Shown here in pieces: positions 41,849 to 49,991 of a stretch of 56,057 nucleotides of DNA. Below the pieces are notes generated by a model. The model was not told where the DNA came from and searched no databases. It was given only the letters and a program-made list of their open reading frames with translations. Numbering within the stretch: the first letter of the stretch is position 1; every line of letters begins with the position of its first letter. The stretch comes from Pseudomonadota bacterium (GTDB lineage: Bacteria > Pseudomonadota > Gammaproteobacteria > Burkholderiales > SG8-39): contig JANXRZ010000116.1 of assembly GCA_025352885.1 (NCBI GenBank), positions 1 to 56,057 on the forward strand. The letters run 5' to 3'. The position numbers and the translations under genes are program-made.

Positions 41849-42718
41849 CAATTTGTTTACGCGCCGCAGGTCGTCAATGGATTGGCGATCGGCGTTGCGG
41901 TGATCCTCATGGCGCTCGGGCTCACGATCATCTTCGGCCTGCTCGACGTGATCAACATGGCGCACGGCGAGTTCTACGCGCTCGGCGCCTATCTCGGCAT
42001 TACGCTCGCCTCCAAGGGCGTCAATTTCTGGCTGTGCCTCGCGATCGTGCCGGTGGTGATGGCGCTGATCGGCTATTACACCGAGCGCGCGCTCATCCAG
42101 CGCGTGTTCCATTCCAAGGACCGGCACATCCTCACGCTGCTCCTCACGTTCGGCCTCGCGATCATCGCGGAGGACGCCTTCAGGCTCGCCTACGGGCCGA
42201 ATCCCTACAAGCCCGAGTCGCCTATTCCCGGCGCAAGCGAGCTCTTCGGCATGATCCTGCCGAATTACCGCCTATTCCTCATCGTGGCGGGCTCGGCAAT
42301 CATCGTCGCGGTGTGGTTGGTCGTGTACCGCACAAGCCTCGGCGCGATGGTGCGCGCGGCGGCGTTCGATCGCCACATGGCTTCCTCCCTCGGCGTGCCG
42401 GTGTCCAAGGTTTATGCAGGCACGTTCGCATTCGGCGTCGCGCTCGCCGGGCTTTCGGGCGTGCTGCTCGCGCCGATCTATTCCGTGTTCCCGACAATGG
42501 GCAAGGACTTCATCCTCATGGCGTTCTCGGTGGTCATCGTCGGCGGCATGGGTTCGATCAAGGGTGCGGTGATCGCCGGGCTGGTGCTCACGCAGATCCA
42601 GTCGCTGTCGAGCCTCTACATCTCGCCGGTGTGGGGCGACCCGCTCGTGTTCGGCATCATGGTGCTCTTCCTCATGGTTCGACCTCAGGGCCTCGCAGGG
42701 CGCCTCGGCCATGGCTGA
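41825..42718 (+). CDS. livH: Branched-chain-type ABC permease (LivH family)
   Basis: Membrane permease of 297 residues with about eight helices. Typical LivH features are VNGLAIGVAVILMALGLTII, FGLLDVINMAHGEFYALGAY, YRTSLGAMVRAAAFDRHMAS (the ATPase contact loop) and VVIVGGMGSIKGAVIAGLVL. The gene lies 20 bases after the receptor gene and its start codon sits inside a perfect hairpin. It pairs with the LivM-type protein, whose gene overlaps it by eight bases. Confidence 0.95.
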   Translation: MTELIETLQFVYAPQVVNGLAIGVAVILMALGLTIIFGLLDVINMAHGEFYALGAYLGITLASKGVNFWLCLAIVPVVMALIGYYTERALIQRVFHSKDRHILTLLLTFGLAIIAEDAFRLAYGPNPYKPESPIPGASELFGMILPNYRLFLIVAGSAIIVAVWLVVYRTSLGAMVRAAAFDRHMASSLGVPVSKVYAGTFAFGVALAGLSGVLLAPIYSVFPTMGKDFILMAFSVVIVGGMGSIKGAVIAGLVLTQIQSLSSLYISPVWGDPLVFGIMVLFLMVRPQGLAGRLGHG

Positions 42719-43733
42719 CCCGACGTCGCGGCCCCCGCTGCCGGATGCGGTTGAGCACTCGGCCGCCGGGGGACGGCGCCTGCTCGCGGCGCTGTTCGTC
42801 GCGCTGGCGCTCGTGTTTGCCGTCGTGGCGACAGCGACCGGCGACACGTTCTTCTTCCGCCTCGCAACCGAGGCGCTGATCTTCGCGGGCCTTGCGTTGT
42901 CGGTCGACCTGCTCCTCGGCCACACGGGGTTGCTGTCGCTCGGGCAGGCGCTGTTCTTCGGGTTCGGCGCGTATGTCTCAGGCCTCGTGCTGAAGAACGT
43001 TGCGCCGTCTTTCTGGGCGGCCATCGGCATTACGTTCGCCGCAGCGCTCGTCGTAGGGCTCGCCGCCGGGATCATCTCCATCCGCGCGCGCGGCGTGTAC
43101 TTCGCGTTGATCACGTTCGGTCTTGCGCAGGTCGCCTTCAAGGTCGTCTTCAATACGCGCGAAATCGGCGGGTCGGACGGCATCATCGGCATCCCGCAGA
43201 TCCGCGCGGACTTCGGCCTCTTCTCGGTCGACACGCAATCCCCCGCGGGTTTCTTCCTGCTCACGCTCGCGTTCATGATGCTGCTCTACGCCGCGTGCGC
43301 CTATCTCATGCAGACGCCGTTCGGCCGCATCCTCGCCGCCATCCGCACGAACGAGCCGCGCGTGGCGTTTCTCGGGTATCCGGTGTGGCAGGCGAAGCTC
43401 GCGGCGTTTGTCGCGGCGGCCGTCGTCGCAGCGCTCTCGGGCGCCCTCTATCCGATGTTACGGGGCCTCGTTTCGCCCGAGCTGCTCGCGTTCCAGACGT
43501 CGGGGAACGCCGTGATCATGGTCGTGATCGGCGGGGTCGGGACGCTGACCGGCGCGCTCTACGGCTCGGTCATCCTCACGGTGCTCAAATCGGTGATCGG
43601 CACGTTTACCGAGCACCACCTCATCCTGATCGGCGCGCTCTTCATGCTCTCGGTGATCTTCTTCCCGAAGGGCCTCGCCGGCTACGCGCTGCCGCGCCTC
43701 GAGCGTTGGCTCAACCGGCGGTCGGGGCCATGA
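42711..43733 (+). CDS. livM: Branched-chain-type ABC permease (LivM family)
   Basis: Second permease, 340 residues, about ten helices after a hydrophilic N-terminus. GLALSVDLLLGHTGLLSLGQ, AGIISIRARGVYFALITFGL, FGRILAAIRTNEPRVAFLGY (ATPase contact loop) and MVVIGGVGTLTGALYGSVIL are LivM hallmarks. It overlaps livH at its start and livG at its end (ATGA), so the transporter genes are tightly coupled. Confidence 0.95.
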   Translation: MADPTSRPPLPDAVEHSAAGGRRLLAALFVALALVFAVVATATGDTFFFRLATEALIFAGLALSVDLLLGHTGLLSLGQALFFGFGAYVSGLVLKNVAPSFWAAIGITFAAALVVGLAAGIISIRARGVYFALITFGLAQVAFKVVFNTREIGGSDGIIGIPQIRADFGLFSVDTQSPAGFFLLTLAFMMLLYAACAYLMQTPFGRILAAIRTNEPRVAFLGYPVWQAKLAAFVAAAVVAALSGALYPMLRGLVSPELLAFQTSGNAVIMVVIGGVGTLTGALYGSVILTVLKSVIGTFTEHHLILIGALFMLSVIFFPKGLAGYALPRLERWLNRRSGP

Positions 43734-44476
43734 GCGAAGCGCTTCTCCAAGTCGAGAACCTCGCGATCAACTTCGGCGCGCTGCCGGCCGTGAGCAACCT
43801 TTCGTTTCGTGCGGCCAAAGGCGGAATCACCTCGATCATCGGGCCCAATGGCGCCGGGAAAAGCACACTCTTCAACCTGGTTTCGGGTGCGCTGCAGCCG
43901 CAGCGCGGGCGGGTCGAGTTCGCCGGTGAAGAGGTTACCGGGTGGGCAACGCACCGGCTGCTGCGCGCCGGCCTCTCACGCTCGTTCCAGATCACCAACC
44001 TGTTTTTCGAACTGAGCGTATTCGAGAACCTGCGCCTGGCTGCGCAGATCCTCGAGCCCGCCGGGCACTGGCTGCTGCCCGTGGCGAGGAGCACCAAGGG
44101 GCGCGAGCGAGCCGGCGACCTGCTCGAACGCTTCGGTCTCGCGGAGAAAGCCGGCAGCCTGGCAGGGCACCTCTCGCACGGCGAGCAGCGGCGCCTGGAG
44201 ATTGCGATGGCGCTCGCCTCGCGGCCGAAACTCCTGTTGCTCGACGAGCCCACGCAAGGCATGTCGCACGGTGACACGCAGTCGACAGCCGACATGATCA
44301 AGTCGCTGGCCGGCGATCTTACGATCCTCCTCATCGAGCACGACATCGACGTCGTCATGAATCTCTCGGACCACGTCGTCGTCATGCACCAGGGCGCGAA
44401 GCTTGCCGAGGGCACACCGGCCGAAGTGCGCGAGAACCCGGCGGTGCAGAAAGCCTACTTAGGCGGGGTGCACTAA
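43730..44476 (+). CDS. livG: Branched-chain-type ABC ATPase (LivG family)
   Basis: ATPase of 248 residues. Walker A is GPNGAGKSTL, the signature LSHGEQRRLEIAMAL, Walker B LLLLDEPTQGMS, and the switch His is in LLIEHDIDVVM. The LivG subgroup is recognised by LSRSFQITNLFFELSVFENL. The start at 43730 (MSEALLQVENLAINFG) overlaps livM; the upstream frame to 43295 lies in livM and is not used. A short hairpin (GGTGCA-CTAA-TGCACC) contains its stop codon. Confidence 0.95.
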   Translation: MSEALLQVENLAINFGALPAVSNLSFRAAKGGITSIIGPNGAGKSTLFNLVSGALQPQRGRVEFAGEEVTGWATHRLLRAGLSRSFQITNLFFELSVFENLRLAAQILEPAGHWLLPVARSTKGRERAGDLLERFGLAEKAGSLAGHLSHGEQRRLEIAMALASRPKLLLLDEPTQGMSHGDTQSTADMIKSLAGDLTILLIEHDIDVVMNLSDHVVVMHQGAKLAEGTPAEVRENPAVQKAYLGGVH

Positions 44477-44498
44477 TGCACCGCGGCGGCCTGCACTG

Positions 44499-45206
44499 AT
44501 GCTCGCGCTCGACAATCTCCACGCCCACTATGGCCTTGCGCACGTGCTGCAGGGCGTTTCGCTGAACGTCGCAAAGGGCGAGGTCGTCGGCGTATTCGGC
44601 CGCAACGGCGTCGGCAAGACCACGCTCATCAAGACGGTGGCCGGCTGGTTGGCGCCGACTTCCGGCTCCATCAAGTTTGAAGGCGCCGAGATTGCGGGCC
44701 TCGCCTCCGACCGCATCTGCCGGCTGGGGGTCGGGCTCGTGCCGGAGGATCGCCGGGTGTTTCCCGGCCTCACCGTGGAAGAGAACCTGCGCCTGGGGCT
44801 GATGCAATCGCCGGGTCGCTCGCGCAGCGAATCCAAGCAGGCGATCGAGCGCATTTTCGCGCGCTTTCCGCGACTGGCCGAGCGGCGTACTCAGATGGGG
44901 ACGACGCTCTCCGGCGGCGAGCAGCAGATGCTCGCGATCGCGCGCGTGCTCGCCGGCACGCCGCGCCTCCTGCTCATCGACGAGCCGACGGAGGGCCTGG
45001 CCCCCATGGTCGTGGACGAGATCTTCGAGCTGATCGCCGGGTTCCGGGCCGACGGCATCCCGGTGCTGCTGGTCGAGCAGAACGTCCTGCGGGCGCTGGA
45101 AGTCTGCGACCGGTTCGTGGCGCTGGAGCGTGGGGCGATCGTGTTTTCCGGATCCGCGCGGTCGGAGGCCGATCGCGGTAAATTAATCGCGGCAATCGCG
45201 GTCTGA
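44499..45206 (+). CDS. livF: Branched-chain-type ABC ATPase (LivF family)
   Basis: Second ATPase, 235 residues. Walker A is GRNGVGKTTLIK, the signature LSGGEQQMLAIARVL, Walker B LLLIDEPTEGLAP, and the switch region is VLLVEQNVLRAL, where Gln replaces His as in other LivF proteins. LVPEDRRVFPGLTVEENLRL is the LivF Q-loop region. It completes the five-gene importer and ends 19 bases before the acyl-CoA ligase gene. Confidence 0.95.
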   Translation: MLALDNLHAHYGLAHVLQGVSLNVAKGEVVGVFGRNGVGKTTLIKTVAGWLAPTSGSIKFEGAEIAGLASDRICRLGVGLVPEDRRVFPGLTVEENLRLGLMQSPGRSRSESKQAIERIFARFPRLAERRTQMGTTLSGGEQQMLAIARVLAGTPRLLLIDEPTEGLAPMVVDEIFELIAGFRADGIPVLLVEQNVLRALEVCDRFVALERGAIVFSGSARSEADRGKLIAAIAV

Positions 45207-45225
45207 GGACTACCTAGGATGAAGC

Positions 45226-46758
45226 ATGTTTGATCTGGGACGCACTTTCCTGCAGAGCGTCGAACGCCGCCCGAACCGGCTGGCGCTGGTCGATGGCGAT
45301 GTCCGGCTGACATATGCGCAGTGGCACGAGCGCATCCTGCGGGTGGCCGGCGCGCTCGACGCAATGGGCCTCACCCGTGGGGACCATCTTCTCGTCGTGC
45401 TGCAGAACCGCTGGGAGATGGCGACCCTGCACTGGGCCTGCCAGTTCCTCGGCCTCATCGTCACCCCGGTCAACTGGCGCGCCAAGGGTGACGAGCTCGA
45501 GTACTGCGCGCGCGATGCCGATGCGCGCGCCGTCGCGTTCGAAGGCATCAGCGCCGAAGCCGTCGCCGAATCGGCGGCTTGCCAGGGAATCCCCCGTATT
45601 GCCGTGGGCGGCGCGCAGGGCGGGACCCACGCCTTCGCCGGCCTGCTGGCCGCGTCGCCGCCTGCGTCACCTTACCGGGCCACCGCCGAAGACATCTCGC
45701 TGATGCTCTATACGTCGGGCACGACCGGCAAGCCCAAAGGGGTCCCGCGCCGCCACCGCGCCGAGCGCGCCGCGGCCATCGCGCAGGTCGCCCAGTACAG
45801 CTATGCCGTCGGTGAAGTCACGCTCGGCGTCATGCCGCTCTATCACACGATGGGGGTGCGCTCCCTGCTGTCGATGGCGATCGTCGACGGAACGCTCGTC
45901 TGCCTGCCGCGCTTCGATGCGGCGGAGGCCTTGCGGCTGATCGAAACCGAAAAGGTGACCAACCTCTTTCTCGTGCCGACGCTCTACCACGACCTGCTCG
46001 GCCACCCCGCTTTCGGCAAGGCGGACATCCGTTCGGTGACAACCATCGGCTTCGCGGGCGCGCCGATGAACGATGCGCTGCTCCAGCGGCTGGCGGCCGC
46101 CTTCAAGCCCAAGCTCTTCATCAACCACTTCGGGTCCTCCGAGATTTACACCTTCACGATCGACCGGGACGCACCGGCCAAGCCGGGGAGCGCCGGCCGG
46201 GCGGGGGTCAACTGCCGCATCCGGGTCGTCAGGCTCGATGCCGGATCCGGCAAGAGCGGGGTGGAGGCCCTCGCCGCGCCGGGCCAGGAGGGGGAGATCA
46301 TTGCGGACCTGCGCGGGGACGAGGCTTTCGAGGGGTACTGGAACCGTCCGGACGCGGATCTCAAGTCGCTGAGGGATGGCTGGTATTTCACCGGCGACAC
46401 GGGCTTTGTCGATGCGGACGGGGACCTGTTCGTCACCGGGCGCGTGGACGACATGATCATTTCAGGGGGGGAGAACATCTCCCCCGTGGACATTGAATCG
46501 GTCCTTTCGCTGCACCCGGCGGTAGACGAGGTCGCAGTCGCCGGCCTCCCGGATGAGCGCTGGGGGCAGAAGGTCGTCGCGTTCGTGAAAGGCCGCGGGC
46601 CGATCGATGCCGGGATGCTGGATGCCCACTGCAGGAACTCCTCCTTGCCGAACTACAAGCGACCCCGCGAGTACGTGTTCGTGCAGGCCGTGCCCAAATC
46701 CCCGGTGGGCAAGATCCTGCGCCGAAAGCTTATTGCGGGTGAGTTCGACAAGGCCTGA
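45226..46758 (+). CDS. Acyl-CoA ligase (AMP-forming)
   Basis: Class I adenylate-forming enzyme of 510 residues that activates a carboxylic acid to its CoA thioester with ATP. Motifs: P-loop LYTSGTTGKPKGVPRRH, the A5 region FGSSEIYTFT, A7 YFTGDTGFVDADGDLFVTGR, hinge DDMIISGGENISPVDIE, and the catalytic Lys in PKSPVGKILRRKL. MPLYHTMGVRS lines the acyl pocket. It lies at the end of the Mo-hydroxylase/LIV operon and would commit an imported acid to a CoA-dependent pathway with the enoyl-CoA hydratase. The acid could be aromatic or short-chain; the sequence alone does not tell. Confidence 0.93.
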   Translation: MFDLGRTFLQSVERRPNRLALVDGDVRLTYAQWHERILRVAGALDAMGLTRGDHLLVVLQNRWEMATLHWACQFLGLIVTPVNWRAKGDELEYCARDADARAVAFEGISAEAVAESAACQGIPRIAVGGAQGGTHAFAGLLAASPPASPYRATAEDISLMLYTSGTTGKPKGVPRRHRAERAAAIAQVAQYSYAVGEVTLGVMPLYHTMGVRSLLSMAIVDGTLVCLPRFDAAEALRLIETEKVTNLFLVPTLYHDLLGHPAFGKADIRSVTTIGFAGAPMNDALLQRLAAAFKPKLFINHFGSSEIYTFTIDRDAPAKPGSAGRAGVNCRIRVVRLDAGSGKSGVEALAAPGQEGEIIADLRGDEAFEGYWNRPDADLKSLRDGWYFTGDTGFVDADGDLFVTGRVDDMIISGGENISPVDIESVLSLHPAVDEVAVAGLPDERWGQKVVAFVKGRGPIDAGMLDAHCRNSSLPNYKRPREYVFVQAVPKSPVGKILRRKLIAGEFDKA

Positions 46759-46845
46759 ACCCCGTGTCAACCGCCCGACAGCGGGCGCGTTATCAGCCGT
46801 GGATCCGTTTTGGACCACCCCTACCCTGTCTCCTGGAGGACATCA

Positions 46846-47052
46846 ATGACCAAGCAAAAACTCATCGCCGCCCTGATCGCCACCGCGTTCAGCGCGTCAG
46901 TCTTCGCGCAAGCCACGCCCGCGGCGCCGGCCACCCCGGCGACCCCGTCGGCCCAGTCAGCGAAGTCGGACGACATGAAGCCGGCCAAAGCGGCCAAGAC
47001 GGCGAAGAAGAAAAAGGCGACCAAGAAGAAGGCCGCCAAGAAAGCTTCGTAA
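46846..47052 (+). CDS. Small secreted Ala/Lys-rich protein
   Basis: Only 68 residues: a signal peptide (MTKQKLIAALIATAFSASVF, cleavage after AQA or FAQ), an Ala/Pro/Thr-rich linker, and a Lys/Ala tail (KAAKTAKKKKATKKKAAKKA) similar to histone H1 C-termini. CTGGAGGA lies five bases before the ATG, and a terminator follows, so it is a real gene. Similar short basic proteins are frequent in Burkholderiales and remain uncharacterised; binding to an anionic surface polymer or nucleic acid is possible. Confidence 0.8.
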   Translation: MTKQKLIAALIATAFSASVFAQATPAAPATPATPSAQSAKSDDMKPAKAAKTAKKKKATKKKAAKKAS

Positions 47053-47095
47053 GCCCAGGAGCTTCCCGCCGGCTGCAGATCCTGCAGCCGCGGCG

Positions 47096-47135
47096 CAAAG
47101 GCCCGCCCCCGCAAGGGTCCGGGCCTTTGTTTTTC
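47096..47135 (+). terminator. Terminator after the Lys-rich protein gene
   Basis: Stem CAAAGGCCCG / CGGGCCTTTG with an internal loop is followed by TTTTT. A second small dyad, GGCTGCAG / CTGCAGCC, lies just before it (47071-47088). Confidence 0.78.
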
Positions 47136-47506
47136 CAGGGCCGGCCGGGGCGCCGACGTGCGCCTTGTTCGCCCGGGATTCCCGGAGTAAATTGTTTGCC
47201 TTCCCGCGCACGACCCGTCCCCGAGCGTCCCAGCCCCAATGTTCCTTCTCTCCCGCCTGACTTCCCGTAGTTCGCACTCCCTGGCGGAGATGACGGCCGC
47301 AGCCGTCGCGCAGGGACGACACCGTAGCGCGGGCCGGGCCTCGCCCGGCGACCTGGCGGCGATCGGCGCGGACCCCCGTTCCCGTGTCTGCCCAGCCCAT
47401 CGACGCCCGGCCGCTTCCTGCGGCCCCGCCTGCAAGACCGCACCGCTTCTTTTCCGTTCCGCCGGCCCCTGCTGGCAGGGATTCACTTCGCCTTAAGGAG
47501 TACAGC
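47136..47506 (+). promoter_or_regulatory. Intergenic region with a possible promoter
   Basis: This 370-base stretch upstream of the transglutaminase gene has no convincing gene. A possible sigma-70 promoter is TTGTTC (47165-47170) and TAAATT (47188-47193), spaced 17 bases, which would give a leader of about 300 bases. Apart from the AAGGAG ribosome site at 47494-47499 nothing else is recognised; long frames here on both strands are GC-driven. Confidence 0.4.
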
Positions 47507-48589
47507 ATGGACCGCAGAACATTCATCAAGTCAGGAGCAGCCCTACCAGCGGCTGCCGCGCTGCCCTGGGGCAGCGCTTTCGCAGCCGAGGCGCCGTGGC
47601 GCACTTTCGAGATCACCACCACCGTCCAGGTGCTCAAGCCCAAAGGCGTTTCGCGCGCGTGGCTGCCGCTGCCGATGATGGACGACAGCGACTGGCACCG
47701 CAGCGGCGGCAACGAGTCTTCCGGCAACGCCGCCCGCACCCAGATCTACCGCGACGGCAAGTACGGTGCCGGCATGCTGTACGCCGAGTGGTCGCCCGAG
47801 CAGGCCAACCCGACGGTGGTGCTCAGCAGCCGCTTTTCCACGCGCGATCGCATCGAGGAGACGACCAAGCTCGCCTTGGGCACCCGGCTCTCGCCCTCCG
47901 ACGTCGCCTTCTACACCGCGCCGACCGACCTGATGCCGACCGACGGCATCGTGAAGCAGACCGCGCTCGACGCTACCAAGGGCGCCAAGGGCGAGATGGA
48001 GAAGGCGCGCGCGCTCTACGAATGGATCGTCGACAACACGTTCCGCGACGCGAAGACGCGCGGGTGCGGCGTGGGCGACATCAAGGCGCTGCTCGAGTCG
48101 GGCAACCTTGGCGGTAAGTGCGCCGACTTGAATGCGTTGTACGTCGGCATGGCGCGCTCGGTAGGCATTCCGGCTCGCGACGTCTACGGCATTCGCGTCG
48201 TCCCGTCGCAGTACGGCTACAAGAGCCTGGGCGCAGGGTCGGAAATCATCACCAAGGCGCAGCACTGCCGCGCCGAGTTCTTTGCGCAGGGCCGCGGCTG
48301 GATCGCAGTGGACCCGGCCGACGTGAGGAAGGTGGTGCTCGAAGAGCCCCCGGGCAACCTCAAGGTCGACGACCCCAAGGTCGTGCGGATGAGAAAGCAG
48401 CTCTTCGGCTCGTGGGAGATGAACTGGCTCGCGTTCAATAACGGCCACGACATCACGCTGCCGAACTCGGGCGGGCGCAAGATCGCCTTCCTCATGTACC
48501 CGCAGGCCGAGACCGGTGGCGCGCAGCTCGACAGCCTCGAGCCCGACCAGTTCAAGTACGAGATCAAGGCGCGCGAACTCAGGGCATGA
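47507..48589 (+). CDS. Tat-exported transglutaminase-like domain protein
   Basis: Protein of 360 residues with a twin-arginine signal (MDRRTFIKSGAALPAAAALP, ending near AFAAE). The transglutaminase-like core shows the catalytic Cys in LGGKCADLNALYVGMARSVG, His in AQHCRAEFFAQGRGW and Asp in IAVDPAD. Such secreted proteins are thought to be proteases or amide-bond enzymes acting on envelope peptides. AAGGAG lies upstream of ATG 47507. The gene overlaps the TlpA-like gene by ATGA, suggesting that the two act together in the periplasm, for example on a Cys-containing target. Confidence 0.9.
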   Translation: MDRRTFIKSGAALPAAAALPWGSAFAAEAPWRTFEITTTVQVLKPKGVSRAWLPLPMMDDSDWHRSGGNESSGNAARTQIYRDGKYGAGMLYAEWSPEQANPTVVLSSRFSTRDRIEETTKLALGTRLSPSDVAFYTAPTDLMPTDGIVKQTALDATKGAKGEMEKARALYEWIVDNTFRDAKTRGCGVGDIKALLESGNLGGKCADLNALYVGMARSVGIPARDVYGIRVVPSQYGYKSLGAGSEIITKAQHCRAEFFAQGRGWIAVDPADVRKVVLEEPPGNLKVDDPKVVRMRKQLFGSWEMNWLAFNNGHDITLPNSGGRKIAFLMYPQAETGGAQLDSLEPDQFKYEIKARELRA

Positions 48590-49107
48590 GGCGAGGCCCG
48601 CAGGCCGCCGCGCTGCTTGCGGCGGCCTTTTCATTTCTGTCGACCCCTGCGGTTGGCGCCGAGCTGCGGCCCTGGACCGGCCCGACGCCGGCGTTCGAGC
48701 TCAAGGATCTCGAGGGCAAGGCGCAACGGCTGGAGGCCTACCGCGGCAAGGTCGTCATCCTGAATTTCTGGGCCACCTGGTGCGAGCCCTGCCGCGAGGA
48801 GATGCCGTCGCTCAACCGCTTGCGCAAGGCCCTCGAAGGCCAGCCGGTCGTCATGTTCGCGGTCAACTACGGCGAAGGCGAAACGCGCATCGCGGAGTTC
48901 CTCCGCAAGGTGCCGGTCGATTTCCCGGTGCTGCTCGACCGCGACACGCAGGCCGGCCGCGCGTGGAAGGTCCGGCTCATGCCGACCACTTACATCATCG
49001 GCGTCGACGGCCGCATCCGGTACGGCTATGCGGGCGAGCTCGACTGGGGCACCGAGGCGATGCGCGCAAAAATCACCGCCCTCGCTGCGGAGCGGCCTGG
49101 GCGATAA
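48586..49107 (+). CDS. TlpA/ResA-like periplasmic thioredoxin
   Basis: Thioredoxin-fold protein of 173 residues with an N-terminal signal peptide or anchor (ending near AVGA). The active site is NFWATWCEPCREEMPSL (WCEPC), followed by the cis-Pro loop LMPTTYIIG. AhpC/TSA-Redoxin features (TPAFELKDLEGKAQRLEAYR) match TlpA/ResA proteins, which reduce disulfides in the periplasm. It is translationally coupled to the transglutaminase-like gene. Confidence 0.93.
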   Translation: MRRGPQAAALLAAAFSFLSTPAVGAELRPWTGPTPAFELKDLEGKAQRLEAYRGKVVILNFWATWCEPCREEMPSLNRLRKALEGQPVVMFAVNYGEGETRIAEFLRKVPVDFPVLLDRDTQAGRAWKVRLMPTTYIIGVDGRIRYGYAGELDWGTEAMRAKITALAAERPGR

Positions 49108-49151
49108 TTCCGCTCCGCTCGCCTCTTCCAATTTTTAACGCGGTTTACCTG

Positions 49152-49991
49152 ATGCTTTCGATCGCCGTCCGTCCCGCCTGCTTCGCCGCCGCCGTTTCGC
49201 TTGCCGCGTTCGCGCCGCCGGCGGTTCCCCAGGTCGATGGCGGGGTTACGGCCCCGTTCGTCACTACGCCCGTGGAAGTGGTGGAGCGCATGCTGGCCCT
49301 GGCGGGAACGACGTCCTCGGACTATGTCGTGGACTTGGGCTCGGGCGATGGGCGCATCGTGATCGCCGCGGCAAAGCAATTCGGGGCGCAAGGCCTGGGC
49401 CTGGAGCTCGACGCGAAGCTCGTCGCGCAAAGCCGCGAGAGCGCGCGCGCGGCAGGCGTTGCCGGGCGCACCGAGTTTCGCGTCCAGGACGTGCTGCGCG
49501 CTGACTTTTCGCGCGCGACGGTGGTCACCGTTTACCTGCTGCCGTGGCTCATGGCGCAGCTCTCGCCGATCTTCCTCGACGGGTTGAAGCCCGGCGCGCG
49601 CATCGTGACGCATGCCTTCGTGTTTCCGAGCTGGAAGCCCGACCGCGTTGAAAAAGTGCGCCTCGCCGTACCCCATCCTTCGCAGGGCGACGAGAGCACG
49701 ATCTTCATGTGGGTCGTACCCGCGAACGCGCGTGGCCAGTGGCAGGCGGATTCGCCCGCGGGCACATGGAGGCTGCGCATCGACCAGAATTTCCAGGAGG
49801 TGGACGTGGAAGGAGAAGGCGAGGGCGCGAAGCTCGACATCAAGACAACGAAGCTCGAAGGCGAGCGGCTGAGCTTCACAGGCGCGGCGCGCGGCGCTCC
49901 TGTGACCTTTACAGGACGCGTGCAGGGCAACCGCATCGCAGGTGAAGCAAAAGTGGGCGAGCGCACCGTGCCGCTGGTGTTCGCCAAATGA
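49152..49991 (+). CDS. SAM-dependent methyltransferase with N-terminal signal-like segment
   Basis: Protein of 279 residues. The class I methyltransferase motif I is YVVDLGSGDGRIVIAAAKQF, then GLELDAKLVAQSRESARAAG (motif II acidic residue) and VVTVYLLPWLMAQLSPIF; DLGSGDGRIVIAA is close to the FAM173/ATPSCKMT lysine methyltransferases. The first 27 residues (MLSIAVRPACFAAAVSLAAF then APPAVPQ) look like a signal peptide or membrane anchor. The C-terminal part (about 185-279) is a beta-rich domain (SPAGTWRLRIDQNFQEVDVE) unlike the core fold. How a SAM enzyme would work outside the cytoplasm is unclear. The upstream frame from 48516 belongs to TlpA's shadow. Overlaps the next gene by ATGA. Confidence 0.83.
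   Translation: MLSIAVRPACFAAAVSLAAFAPPAVPQVDGGVTAPFVTTPVEVVERMLALAGTTSSDYVVDLGSGDGRIVIAAAKQFGAQGLGLELDAKLVAQSRESARAAGVAGRTEFRVQDVLRADFSRATVVTVYLLPWLMAQLSPIFLDGLKPGARIVTHAFVFPSWKPDRVEKVRLAVPHPSQGDESTIFMWVVPANARGQWQADSPAGTWRLRIDQNFQEVDVEGEGEGAKLDIKTTKLEGERLSFTGAARGAPVTFTGRVQGNRIAGEAKVGERTVPLVFAK

Noticed and set aside
44467-44482. Hairpin GGTGCA-CTAA-TGCACC at the livG stop codon as a terminator
   Set aside because: Short stem without a T-run inside an operon; at most it protects the 3' end of an RNA.
47239-47496. 85-codon frame in the gap before the transglutaminase-like gene
   Set aside because: No ribosome site, Arg/Pro/Ser-rich composition typical of non-coding GC-rich DNA.
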